From assembly GCA_023431385.1 (NCBI GenBank), contig JAEYWA010000196.1, positions 1 through 13,792 on the forward strand: a stretch of 13,792 nucleotides of DNA, read 5' to 3'. Below the pieces are notes generated by a model, which ran no database searches, was not told where the DNA came from, and worked only from the letters and a program-made list of their open reading frames with translations. This document shows, piece after piece, positions 1 through 6,315 of this stretch (its first letter is position 1; every line of letters begins with the position of its first letter). The position numbers were made by a program, and so were the translations under genes. This stretch comes from Bacillota bacterium (GTDB lineage: Bacteria > Bacillota > Clostridia > Acetivibrionales > DSM-1351).

Positions 1-38
1 CTTCCGATATTCGGTAAATCGGATTCTCTTATAGTCAT
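1..38 (-). CDS. N-terminus of a probable KhtT/TrkA-C type K+/H+ antiporter regulatory subunit (partial)
   Basis: Only the first twelve codons are inside the window, reading MTIRESDLPNIG on the minus strand. The ATG at 36-38 is preceded by ACGGAGG nine bases upstream, a strong ribosome-binding site, so this is a real start. The peptide resembles the opening of KhtT/YhaT-type regulatory subunits of cation:proton antiporters, which begin with a basic/acidic stretch then DLPGIGKKF. These are cytoplasmic proteins with a TrkA-C domain that gate a membrane antiporter. The call rests on twelve residues and recalled family sequence, so it is tentative. The gene has a long upstream region of its own. 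Confidence 0.5.
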   Translation of the reverse strand, partial: MTIRESDLPNIG

Positions 39-74
39 ATTTAATTACCTCCGTATTATAGACAATCGAAGTTA

Positions 75-116
75 TCCGCGGTCAAAACTTATATTATAAA
101 TTCTCCTTCTGACCGC
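75..116 (-). promoter_or_regulatory. Inverted repeat / hairpin in the leader of the khtT-like gene
   Basis: GCGGTCA (78-84) and TGACCGC (110-116) form a perfect 7-bp inverted repeat. In the minus-strand RNA it extends to 10 pairs with one G-U, leaving a 19-base loop that holds a GGAG. It begins just after the possible leader peptide stop. Just before the khtT-like SD the minus strand also shows a TATAAT (plus 56-61), with TTGACC 19 bases upstream inside the left arm. That promoter would start transcription almost on the SD, so its use is doubtful. The repeat could be an operator or an RNA structure. Confidence 0.4.
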
Positions 117-120
117 TTTA

Positions 121-165
121 TTATTCAATTTTTATTTTATGCTGCCTTAAAAGTGTAACTAACAC
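121..165 (-). CDS. Possible 14-codon leader peptide upstream of the khtT-like gene
   Basis: On the minus strand a near-ideal Shine-Dalgarno (AAGGGGGTGA, about 169-178) is followed by ATGTG. From the GTG at 163-165 a short frame reads MLVTLLRQHKIKIE and stops at 121-123. The overlapping ATG gives only two codons before a stop. A strong SD serving such a short frame, upstream of an inverted repeat and then the khtT-like gene, is the layout of a regulatory upstream ORF. No homologue is recognised and translation is inferred only from the SD. Confidence 0.35.
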   Translation of the reverse strand: MLVTLLRQHKIKIE

Positions 166-185
166 ATGTTCACCCCCTTCCAGAT

Positions 186-460
186 CATTCAAATGTCTTC
201 TGTACGTGTGTGGACACAATTAAAAATTTTGAATAGAATTTTTAAAATTAACAAAAAGATAACAGTTGATTAAATAGAAACTGCTAGAACTTTTTAGAAA
301 ATACCTTAAGCTCATTTTAACCGATTTTGATTGAAATTTCAAGGATTAGTTTTGATTTATGACAATGAATATCTGTATCTCCGTTTCTCTAATTATTGCT
401 CTTATTATCTCAAGTTCCCGTTGTCAAACATTGTTTGAAAAATCTGTTAATAAGAGTTTG
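186..460. other. AT-rich non-coding stretch
   Basis: No reading frame with a credible ribosome-binding site on either strand. The stretch is AT-rich, with an AAAAATT/AATTTTT inverted repeat near 223-243 and a small GTGTGGACAC palindrome near 207-216. It probably carries the promoter of the minus-strand khtT-like gene, but no convincing -35/-10 pair could be assigned. Confidence 0.4.
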
Positions 461-479
461 CCCATGCTGGGCGAACTAC

Positions 480-512
480 AAAAAAAGCCGGAGGCTAAAT
501 TCCTCTGGCTTT
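480..512 (-). terminator. Rho-independent terminator of zapA
   Basis: Read on the minus strand, AAAGCCAGAGG and CCTCCGGCTTT form an 11-position stem with one A/C mismatch and a 7-base loop, running into seven consecutive T. It sits 15 bases beyond the zapA stop codon. The plus strand has no T-run after the stem, so it acts for the minus-strand gene. Confidence 0.75.
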
Positions 513-527
513 GTAAACTATGTACTA

Positions 528-965
528 CTACATGTCGTATCCGCTCATGGTTTTCTGAGCAAGAGACCTGCTGCTTTTGTCAATCGAATTTCTAACCTCA
601 CCCAGCTCAGCTTCCCTTTTTGCAAGCTCCAGCTGAAGCGTAGTGTTTTTTGAAGATAACCCGCTGTTTTCTTCTCTTAACTGCATAATCTCTTCTCTCA
701 GTTTCTCCAGTTCTTCATTTACCCCATGATTTTCCTTACGGAGTAATTGCTCTGCTTCACGGGCTTTGAAAAAATCATCAGCCACATTTATTGCGGTTAG
801 TACAGCTGCAAGCGAAGTACTGAGCCTGTTGTTGCGCATTAATATTTCGTTCATCTTCTTGTCGATATACAAGCCAACCTTCTGAATATACTCGTCGGAT
901 TCCATCCCCACAAGTGTATAATCTTTACCGGCTATACGTATAACAACTTTATTCTTTGAGGTCAA
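528..965 (-). CDS. zapA: Cell division protein ZapA, long coiled-coil form
   Basis: Cytoplasmic FtsZ-ring-associated protein that cross-links FtsZ filaments at the division site. Residues 1-60 carry the ZapA head: VVIRIAGKDYTLVGMESDEYIQ, then KVGLYIDKKMNEI and LAAVLTAINVADDFFKA. Residues about 62-130 are a strongly charged heptad-rich coiled coil. At 145 residues it is longer than the roughly 85-110 typical of ZapA, the extra length being coiled coil and a Ser/Lys-rich tail. The start codon is TTG (963-965), supported by GAAGGAG ten bases upstream; there is no better ATG. It has its own promoter and terminator and so looks monocistronic. Confidence 0.85.
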   Translation of the reverse strand: MTSKNKVVIRIAGKDYTLVGMESDEYIQKVGLYIDKKMNEILMRNNRLSTSLAAVLTAINVADDFFKAREAEQLLRKENHGVNEELEKLREEIMQLREENSGLSSKNTTLQLELAKREAELGEVRNSIDKSSRSLAQKTMSGYDM

Positions 966-1029
966 GGTAAATCAGCTCCTTCAATCTCGCTGGGGAAAGG
1001 CTAAATATCGACTTTCCTTAATTACCTTT

Positions 1030-1059
1030 ATTATACTATATTGTACTATAATTCGGCAA
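1030..1059 (-). promoter_or_regulatory. Sigma-A promoter for zapA
   Basis: On the minus strand TTGCCG (1054-1059) and a perfect TATAAT (1030-1035) are separated by 18 bases. The promoter lies immediately after the hemerythrin stop codon and gives a leader of about 60 bases before the zapA TTG start. Confidence 0.6.
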
Positions 1060-1063
1060 ATAA

Positions 1064-1474
1064 TTATTTTTGCTGCTCTTTTACGAATGCAGCAAAGGCT
1101 TTGTCCATACTTCCGATATGCTTAATAAGCCAGTCCAGAAAAAGCTTGTTAACAGTTGATACAAAAAGGACCCCAGCACCCTTTTCATTGAACTCCTTTT
1201 GTAATTGCTCAAAACTCTTCAGAAAGTTATCATGAATATTTTTATGATTTATTCTTTCGGGGTAATTATATTTGATGTGTAACTGCTGTTCATCGGTAAA
1301 GTGAACCTTTGTATAATCCTCTAAAAACTTCAAGGAATTCCCCACTTCTTCCTTTCCTTTACCCTGGCTGCAAGCTGCAAAAAGCTTGTCTACCGCATCA
1401 AATAGCTGCTTATGCTGATCATCAATTTCTTTAATACCAATTGCATAACTCTCTCTCCATTGTATTGACGCCAT
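1064..1474 (-). CDS. Bacteriohemerythrin (O2-binding di-iron protein)
   Basis: Single-domain bacteriohemerythrin, a four-helix bundle that binds O2 at a non-haem di-iron centre; in anaerobes it is thought to sense, carry or scavenge oxygen. All seven expected ligands are present at usual spacing: His21, His58, Glu62 (HFTDE), His77, His81 (HKNIH), His119 and Asp124 (HIGSMD). The opening IQWRESYAIGIKEIDDQHKQL is the family signature. The start is the ATG at 1472-1474, preceded by GGAGGTG eight bases upstream; a 26-codon in-frame extension upstream has no SD. The product is 136 residues, normal for the family. A perfect 11-bp inverted repeat lies just upstream. Confidence 0.92.
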   Translation of the reverse strand: MASIQWRESYAIGIKEIDDQHKQLFDAVDKLFAACSQGKGKEEVGNSLKFLEDYTKVHFTDEQQLHIKYNYPERINHKNIHDNFLKSFEQLQKEFNEKGAGVLFVSTVNKLFLDWLIKHIGSMDKAFAAFVKEQQK

Positions 1475-1489
1475 TATTTCGCACCTCCA

Positions 1490-1540
1490 TACATTACAAT
1501 AATTTGTTTTCAATACTATTTTATACCCAATTGTAATGTA
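1490..1540 (-). promoter_or_regulatory. 11-bp inverted repeat upstream of the hemerythrin gene (possible operator)
   Basis: TACATTACAAT (1490-1500) and ATTGTAATGTA (1530-1540) are perfect inverted copies separated by 29 bases. They bracket a minus-strand TATAAA and lie within 16-66 bases of the hemerythrin start. There is no U-run, so it does not look like a terminator of the gene to its right. A regulator binding both arms would control the promoter. Confidence 0.4.
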
Positions 1541-1556
1541 ATGAAACGACAAATTT

Positions 1557-2903
1557 TTACTTAAACTTTATAAGTTTACCTGTTCTGGGATCAATAAGTA
1601 TAATCCAGTATCCGAAAGCACCGTATTTCGGCTTAAAGCCTTCCAGCTGTGCCCAGCTACCCATGCTGCCGAAAGGATTGTCATCAATACTGTAAACTCC
1701 GGGCACGCCGCAGATAAAGCGTTCTCTTCCCGAGTATTTGTCGTAACGGATACCAAAAATTATATATTTGTATTTATAATGTGCCAACATAACCTTCGGA
1801 TTAAATAAAAGGTAGGTTTTTACATTATTTCTAAAGAGAATATTATTAAGATATCCGGGACTGTTTATCTTCCACCATACAAATCGTTTACTTCTCGTAT
1901 TAAAGGGGTTGCAGGACTCAAAGCTTTTATCCAGCTCTTCTCTTAGAATATCTATATCCAGTTCGCTTCTAACCTTATCTACTTTTTCATTTATTGAAGA
2001 TATATCTTTGAAATTTCGTTCTGCAGTACCGATTATATCTGTATCAGAAAGGAAATTATCTCCTTCGGTTTCATTGCTATAAATGCTGGTTAAGGTTGAT
2101 TCAAATTTACTGGTAAGGTTATTCAAATTATCATCTTTATAATCGGAAACAGAAAATTCCGAAGCATGCCCGGTCTCATTTCCTTGCTGCTCTTTATACT
2201 CCTCGGTAGTATCAGTATTACCGACTGATACCTCAACAAGGTCTGAAAGGTCTCCAACTGTAACTTCACGGAGGTCATCCTGTTCAGCTCCTTCTTCAGA
2301 GAAGAAGCTCTGTTCCTCAGCTTCAAGCTCAGCTGTCTCTTGAAGGTTTTCCATTTCGTAAATCTGTTCCTTTGTTGCTTTTAATGCATCGGGAAAAGGA
2401 GGAATACTTTTAGCACTCTTTTCATGGTTATCCTGAGTATTTTTTTCAATCTCGTCAGGAATAACCGTTTTCTCCTTTCCAGTTCTCTTTAACTCAGCTT
2501 CAAATATATGTTTCCACTTTACCTGTCCGTTCTTATATGTAACCAAGGGGCATACTACTGAATAATATTTATCCGGCATCTGTGTTACTAATGCAAAAAT
2601 GTTTATGTTATCGAAATTAAGTTTGTAACTACCTACATTACCGGTATCCAGACTGAGTTTTATGTCTGCTCTTCCATTACTATTCTCAACATCGCAAATA
2701 ACGGTATAATAAAGCCTATCATCGATGCATTCGATACCATACAGCTTATACTCAACTCCCGGCCTATATACCAAATTGTTAAGCGATATTTGCAGTTTTG
2801 CAGTTGGGCCATTTATCTCTACCTTTATATAACCTGTCGGATTACCCAGATCACTATCCATGCTCTGAAATATATAAAACAGTCGCTGATAATTATTACC
2901 CAT
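1557..2903 (-). CDS. Uncharacterised protein: folded N- and C-terminal domains joined by an acidic linker
   Basis: Not recognised. From the ATG at 2901-2903 (AAAAGGAG ten bases upstream) the product has 448 residues; an in-frame ATG 17 codons earlier lacks an SD. Residues 1-140 look like a beta-rich domain (TGYIKVEINGPTAKLQISL, then YKLYGIECIDDRLYYTVIC). Residues about 140-310 are acidic and low in complexity, rich in Glu, Asp, Ser and Thr. Residues about 320-448 form an aromatic, glycine-rich domain (RFVWWKINSPGYLNNILF, WAQLEGFKPKYGAFGYWIILID). There is no signal peptide or membrane segment. A possible TATACT -10 lies at 2958-2963. It sits downstream of the che terminator and upstream of hemerythrin. 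Confidence 0.75.
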   Translation of the reverse strand: MGNNYQRLFYIFQSMDSDLGNPTGYIKVEINGPTAKLQISLNNLVYRPGVEYKLYGIECIDDRLYYTVICDVENSNGRADIKLSLDTGNVGSYKLNFDNINIFALVTQMPDKYYSVVCPLVTYKNGQVKWKHIFEAELKRTGKEKTVIPDEIEKNTQDNHEKSAKSIPPFPDALKATKEQIYEMENLQETAELEAEEQSFFSEEGAEQDDLREVTVGDLSDLVEVSVGNTDTTEEYKEQQGNETGHASEFSVSDYKDDNLNNLTSKFESTLTSIYSNETEGDNFLSDTDIIGTAERNFKDISSINEKVDKVRSELDIDILREELDKSFESCNPFNTRSKRFVWWKINSPGYLNNILFRNNVKTYLLFNPKVMLAHYKYKYIIFGIRYDKYSGRERFICGVPGVYSIDDNPFGSMGSWAQLEGFKPKYGAFGYWIILIDPRTGKLIKFK

Positions 2904-2973
2904 GGCAAAGATTCTCCTTTTGTGTTTTTTGAAAGGTACTGGTAACCTTAACATTAAAGTATATGAAGAGCAT

Positions 2974-3010
2974 AAAAAAATAAGACTATTTTTTTCACAA
3001 TAGTCTTATT
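2974..3010 (-). terminator. Rho-independent terminator of the che operon
   Basis: AATAAGACTATT (2979-2990) and AATAGTCTTATT (2999-3010) form a perfect 12-bp stem with an 8-base loop. On the minus strand the stem runs into a 7-base T tract. It lies about 40 bases beyond the cheR stop and closes the operon. Confidence 0.85.
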
Positions 3011-3051
3011 ACTTATGAAGTAAACAATAGTCGAAGCATACTCCATGCGTT

Positions 3052-3861
3052 CTATCTCCTGTATACCGCTGGCATAACAAACCTGTATTTTGAGTCATCT
3101 CTGTTCATGGATTCAGAGTGCCCTATAAACAGATATCCCCCTTCTTCTGTGCTCTCATAGAACTTATTTACTAATTCCCGCTTTGTCTCTTTATCAAAAT
3201 ATATCATTACATTCCTGCAAAATATAACATGAAATTTTCTTTTAAACGGAAAGTAACTTGTCATTAGATTAAATCTTCTGAAAATGACCTCTTTACTTAT
3301 ATTGCCGCTAATTTTGAATGCATCCCCATATGGGGTGAAATACTTTTTTCTCCAAGCCTCCGGAAGATTATATACAGTCTCCTTGGTATAAATACCTGAA
3401 ACAGCTCTGTCCAGGACTTTAGTAGATATGTCTGTAGCAAGAATACTGGTATCCCAGGTACTTTTTGAAGCCCCGAAGTATTCATCAATAATCATGGCAA
3501 GGGTGTAGGGTTCCTCACCCGTAGAGCAGCCGGCACTCCAGATACCAATGTCCTTCTTTTTGTTACATACCCTTTCAAGATGAGGCAACACATGTTTTTT
3601 GAAGAATTCAAAATGTTGATTTTCACGCATAAAATACGTGTGGTTTGTTGTCAGCCTGTCAATCATTGCAGCAGCAGACCTACCAGTTTTATCAGCTCTC
3701 ATGTATTCTATGTATTCTGTAAAGCTTGAAAAATTATTTTCTATAAGATAGTTTATTAACCTTCCTGAAACCAGTGACTTTTTATGTGAAAGGTTTACAC
3801 CGAAGTTCTGTCTGACATAATCAACTAAATCAATGAATTCCTTTTGCGTTAATTGCCTCAT
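3052..3861 (-). CDS. cheR: CheR, chemoreceptor glutamate methyltransferase
   Basis: Transfers methyl groups from S-adenosylmethionine to glutamates on chemoreceptors, the adaptation step of chemotaxis; cytoplasmic. Residues 1-75 are the all-helical CheR N-domain (TQKEFIDLVDYVRQNFGVNL, ending MIDRLTTNHTYFMREN, with the conserved TNHTYFFRE-like loop). The SAM-binding motif is WSAGCSTGEEPYTLAM near residues 109-124, followed by ATDIS and VIFCRNVMIYFDKET. Length 269 matches the family. AGGAGG lies nine bases upstream of the ATG. It is the last gene of the operon, 37 bases after mcp. No methylesterase CheB is encoded next to it, although CheR normally works against one. Confidence 0.95.
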   Translation of the reverse strand: MRQLTQKEFIDLVDYVRQNFGVNLSHKKSLVSGRLINYLIENNFSSFTEYIEYMRADKTGRSAAAMIDRLTTNHTYFMRENQHFEFFKKHVLPHLERVCNKKKDIGIWSAGCSTGEEPYTLAMIIDEYFGASKSTWDTSILATDISTKVLDRAVSGIYTKETVYNLPEAWRKKYFTPYGDAFKISGNISKEVIFRRFNLMTSYFPFKRKFHVIFCRNVMIYFDKETKRELVNKFYESTEEGGYLFIGHSESMNRDDSKYRFVMPAVYRR

Positions 3862-3898
3862 TTTGAGACAGCCTCCTATTTACACGGCTTATATTTAC

Positions 3899-5737
3899 TT
3901 AATACTTCCCATAGTCATTATCATCAAGGGATATTTTTGGTTTAGAAACAGCCACTTCTTCCTCATCTGTACGATAAGCTTCCTTACCTCTTTTTCTTTC
4001 CAGCATCCCTTCTATAGTGCGTAGCATTTCAGGTGTAATTACATCATTGGATACGTATGGTGATTTAGTTTTTTTAAGTTTAAATCTGGATACTGATTCC
4101 TTCAGCATATCAGCCTGTCCCGAAAGCTCTTCGCTTGCGGCCGCACACTCCTCTGCAGTAGCTGAATTTGTTTGTACTACCTGCGCAACCTGCTCAATAG
4201 CTGAATTTATCTGTGATATGCCAGCTGCCTGCTCATTTGATGCCACTGCTATATCTCCCACCAGAGAAGCTGCCTTAGCAACACCTCCGACAATTTCGTC
4301 CAAGGCTGCTGCTGTCTCATTCGCAATTTTTGTACCTACCTCCACTTTCTTAATGGAACCCTCTATCATCTCGGTGGTTTCCTTTGCAGCGTTGGCACTT
4401 CTTGCAGCAAGATTTCTCACTTCCTCAGCAACTACAGCAAAACCCTTCCCGTGCTGTCCTGCTCTTGCGGCTTCCACAGCAGCGTTTAATGCAAGAATAT
4501 TTGTCTGGAAGGCGATTTCATCTATTACCTTGATAATTTTTGATATATTGGTAGAGGACTCGTTTATTTCGGACATTGCTTTAACCATTTCCTGCATCTG
4601 AGAGTTACCTCTTGCCGCATTATCCTTTGCTGATACAGCAAGCTCGTTTGCCAAGCTGGCATTCTGAGCATTTTCTCTTGTTTGAGCTGCTATTTGGGTA
4701 ATCGATGAAGTTATCTCTTCCACAGAGCTTGCCTGCTCAGTTGAGCCCTGTGACAGCATCTGGCTTGATGAAGACACCTGTTTGGCTCCTAGCGCCACCT
4801 GCTCCGAAGCAAAATTGATATTACTTAGCACCTCATTATTTGTCTCTATCATTTCACTGAGTTTTTTACCGAGGACATCCTTTTCCGATTTTGCTTTTAC
4901 ATCAACCGTTAAATCACCTGCCGCCATACGTTCAACAATTAAGGCCTGATTTCGAATGTTATCTACCATCCTAGAAAATGAGTGCATAAGGGAACCTATC
5001 TCATCTTTTGTATCAGCGTTTACATTTACTTCGATATCACCCAAAGCCAGCCTGTCAGCCGCAACAACCATATTTTTAATAGGGTTGCTGATAGTTTTTG
5101 ATATAATTATTCCGAGTCCAATTGCTAAAAACATTCCAACAGAGATAAATGCTATCATCATTACAGTAGCTGATTGAGCTATACTGTCATTGCTTTCAGC
5201 TTTTTTACTTGCATCGTCTACCTTTAACTTAAAAAGATTATCATAGTAGGACTGAATAAGCTTATTCAATTCCTCCCCCTTTGTGTTTGTGATCTGGTGA
5301 GCTTCAGTATTTTTATTAGCCATAGCCAAGTCACTAATTTGACTATTAAGCGGAAGAAATTCTTCATTAATTGCTTTCACTAGGGCGCTATACTCTACTC
5401 TAACCTGACTGTCAATAATAGTTTTTCCAAAACTATCAAGTGCCTTCAGCATTTCGTCCTCAAACTGATTGATTCTTGTAATACAATCATTCATTGATTG
5501 AGTATCTTGATTTAATATAAGATTGAGCTGATTTACTCTAATTCTCTGATACTTCTCATTTGCAGTAGCCAATTCTGATATTGGCACTGTATTTACTTGG
5601 TACAGCTCAGTATCAGCATTATTTATCTGGGATATGTTAATTATACCCACTACACCTACGATACCTGCTATTAATGCAACAATAATAAAGCCGGTAATAA
5701 GTTTTGCTGCTATTTTCATGTTTTTGAACCAATTCAT
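3899..5737 (-). CDS. Methyl-accepting chemotaxis protein with 4HB-type sensor
   Basis: Membrane chemoreceptor that controls CheA through CheW. From the ATG at 5735-5737 (GAGGAGG seven bases upstream) it has 612 residues; an upstream in-frame ATG reaching into cheW lacks an SD. TM1 spans about 13-35, an extracellular helical sensor 36-187 (four-helix-bundle type by pattern), and TM2 189-213. A HAMP domain follows at 214-266, and a second HAMP-like stretch (VERMAAGDLTVDVKAKSEKD) at 268-305. The cytoplasmic hairpin tip is canonical at 406-441 (EIAFQTNILALNAAVEAARA, then GKGFAVVAEEVRNLA). A charged tail of about 60 residues ends in DNDYGKY, with no NWETF-type CheR tether. The ligand is unknown. 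Confidence 0.93.
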   Translation of the reverse strand: MNWFKNMKIAAKLITGFIIVALIAGIVGVVGIINISQINNADTELYQVNTVPISELATANEKYQRIRVNQLNLILNQDTQSMNDCITRINQFEDEMLKALDSFGKTIIDSQVRVEYSALVKAINEEFLPLNSQISDLAMANKNTEAHQITNTKGEELNKLIQSYYDNLFKLKVDDASKKAESNDSIAQSATVMMIAFISVGMFLAIGLGIIISKTISNPIKNMVVAADRLALGDIEVNVNADTKDEIGSLMHSFSRMVDNIRNQALIVERMAAGDLTVDVKAKSEKDVLGKKLSEMIETNNEVLSNINFASEQVALGAKQVSSSSQMLSQGSTEQASSVEEITSSITQIAAQTRENAQNASLANELAVSAKDNAARGNSQMQEMVKAMSEINESSTNISKIIKVIDEIAFQTNILALNAAVEAARAGQHGKGFAVVAEEVRNLAARSANAAKETTEMIEGSIKKVEVGTKIANETAAALDEIVGGVAKAASLVGDIAVASNEQAAGISQINSAIEQVAQVVQTNSATAEECAAASEELSGQADMLKESVSRFKLKKTKSPYVSNDVITPEMLRTIEGMLERKRGKEAYRTDEEEVAVSKPKISLDDNDYGKY

Positions 5738-5766
5738 ATAAGAGCCTCCTCTTAAATCTATTTTCA

Positions 5767-5795
5767 ATTTTATTAATCCACTAAATATACTGCAA
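5767..5795 (-). promoter_or_regulatory. Candidate internal promoter for mcp-cheR
   Basis: In the 62-base gap between cheW and mcp, the minus strand shows TTGCAG (5790-5795) and TAAAAT (5767-5772) separated by exactly 17 bases. The start would fall about 20 bases upstream of the mcp SD. It could let receptor and CheR be made apart from the kinase module. Confidence 0.4.
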
Positions 5796-5799
5796 TAAA

Positions 5800-6303
5800 T
5801 CAAGCGAGAACCAGGTTATCAAGTATTTCAGTCTCATCCTCACTTAATATCTTCCCACAATCCAAAAGCAGCTTTACTTCATTTCCAATTCTTCCTATTC
5901 CTTTGACATATCTGTTATTAAAGCCCGTTTTATAATTGGGAGGCGGCATGATATCCTGATCATCGATGGAAGCCACCTCTGATACTGTATCCACAATAAG
6001 TCCTATTGAAGTCTCATTTATATCAATTACTATTATGCAGGTCCTGTCTGTATAACTCAGTGGTTCTTTCCTGAATCGTATCCTGACGTCCATTACCGGA
6101 ATTATTTTACCTCTGAGATTAATAATACCTTTTAAATAATCAGGCAATTCAGGCACCTGTGTTATGGGCTGAATTCCGATTATTTCGGTAACATATTTAA
6201 TCTCTATCCCATAGTCCTCCTTCCCCAAGTTAAATGTCAGATACCTTCCTTTTTGTGTGTCTTCATTTTCAAATTCCAAGTTTTCCTCCAAAACTGAAGC
6301 CAT
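5800..6303 (-). CDS. cheW: CheW coupling protein
   Basis: Cytoplasmic adaptor that links the receptor hairpin tip to the CheA P5 domain. The single CheW domain covers about residues 19-160. Recognisable parts are RYLTFNLGKEDYGIEIKYVT, the receptor-contact stretch ITQVPELPDYLKGIINLRGK, then IIPVMDVRIRF and the C-terminal RIGNEVKLLLDCGKILSED. Length 167 is normal, with a short acidic N-terminal extension. AAGGGGG lies seven bases before the ATG. Only 12 bases separate it from cheA upstream, so the two are co-transcribed and should be made together. Confidence 0.94.
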   Translation of the reverse strand: MASVLEENLEFENEDTQKGRYLTFNLGKEDYGIEIKYVTEIIGIQPITQVPELPDYLKGIINLRGKIIPVMDVRIRFRKEPLSYTDRTCIIVIDINETSIGLIVDTVSEVASIDDQDIMPPPNYKTGFNNRYVKGIGRIGNEVKLLLDCGKILSEDETEILDNLVLA

Positions 6304-6315
6304 GTTAGTCCCCCT

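Noticed and set aside
460..475. GCCCA-TGC-TGGGC palindrome as a second zapA terminator
   Set aside because: Only 5 pairs with a 3-base loop and no T-run on either strand.
359..653. Two plus-strand frames (78 and 85 codons) near the left end
   Set aside because: No SD, odd composition, and both run into the antisense strand of zapA and its terminator; shadows.
4017..4601. 194-codon plus-strand frame opposite the chemoreceptor gene
   Set aside because: It mirrors the Ala/Ser-rich signalling hairpin, has no SD and resembles no protein; the minus-strand MCP is unambiguous.
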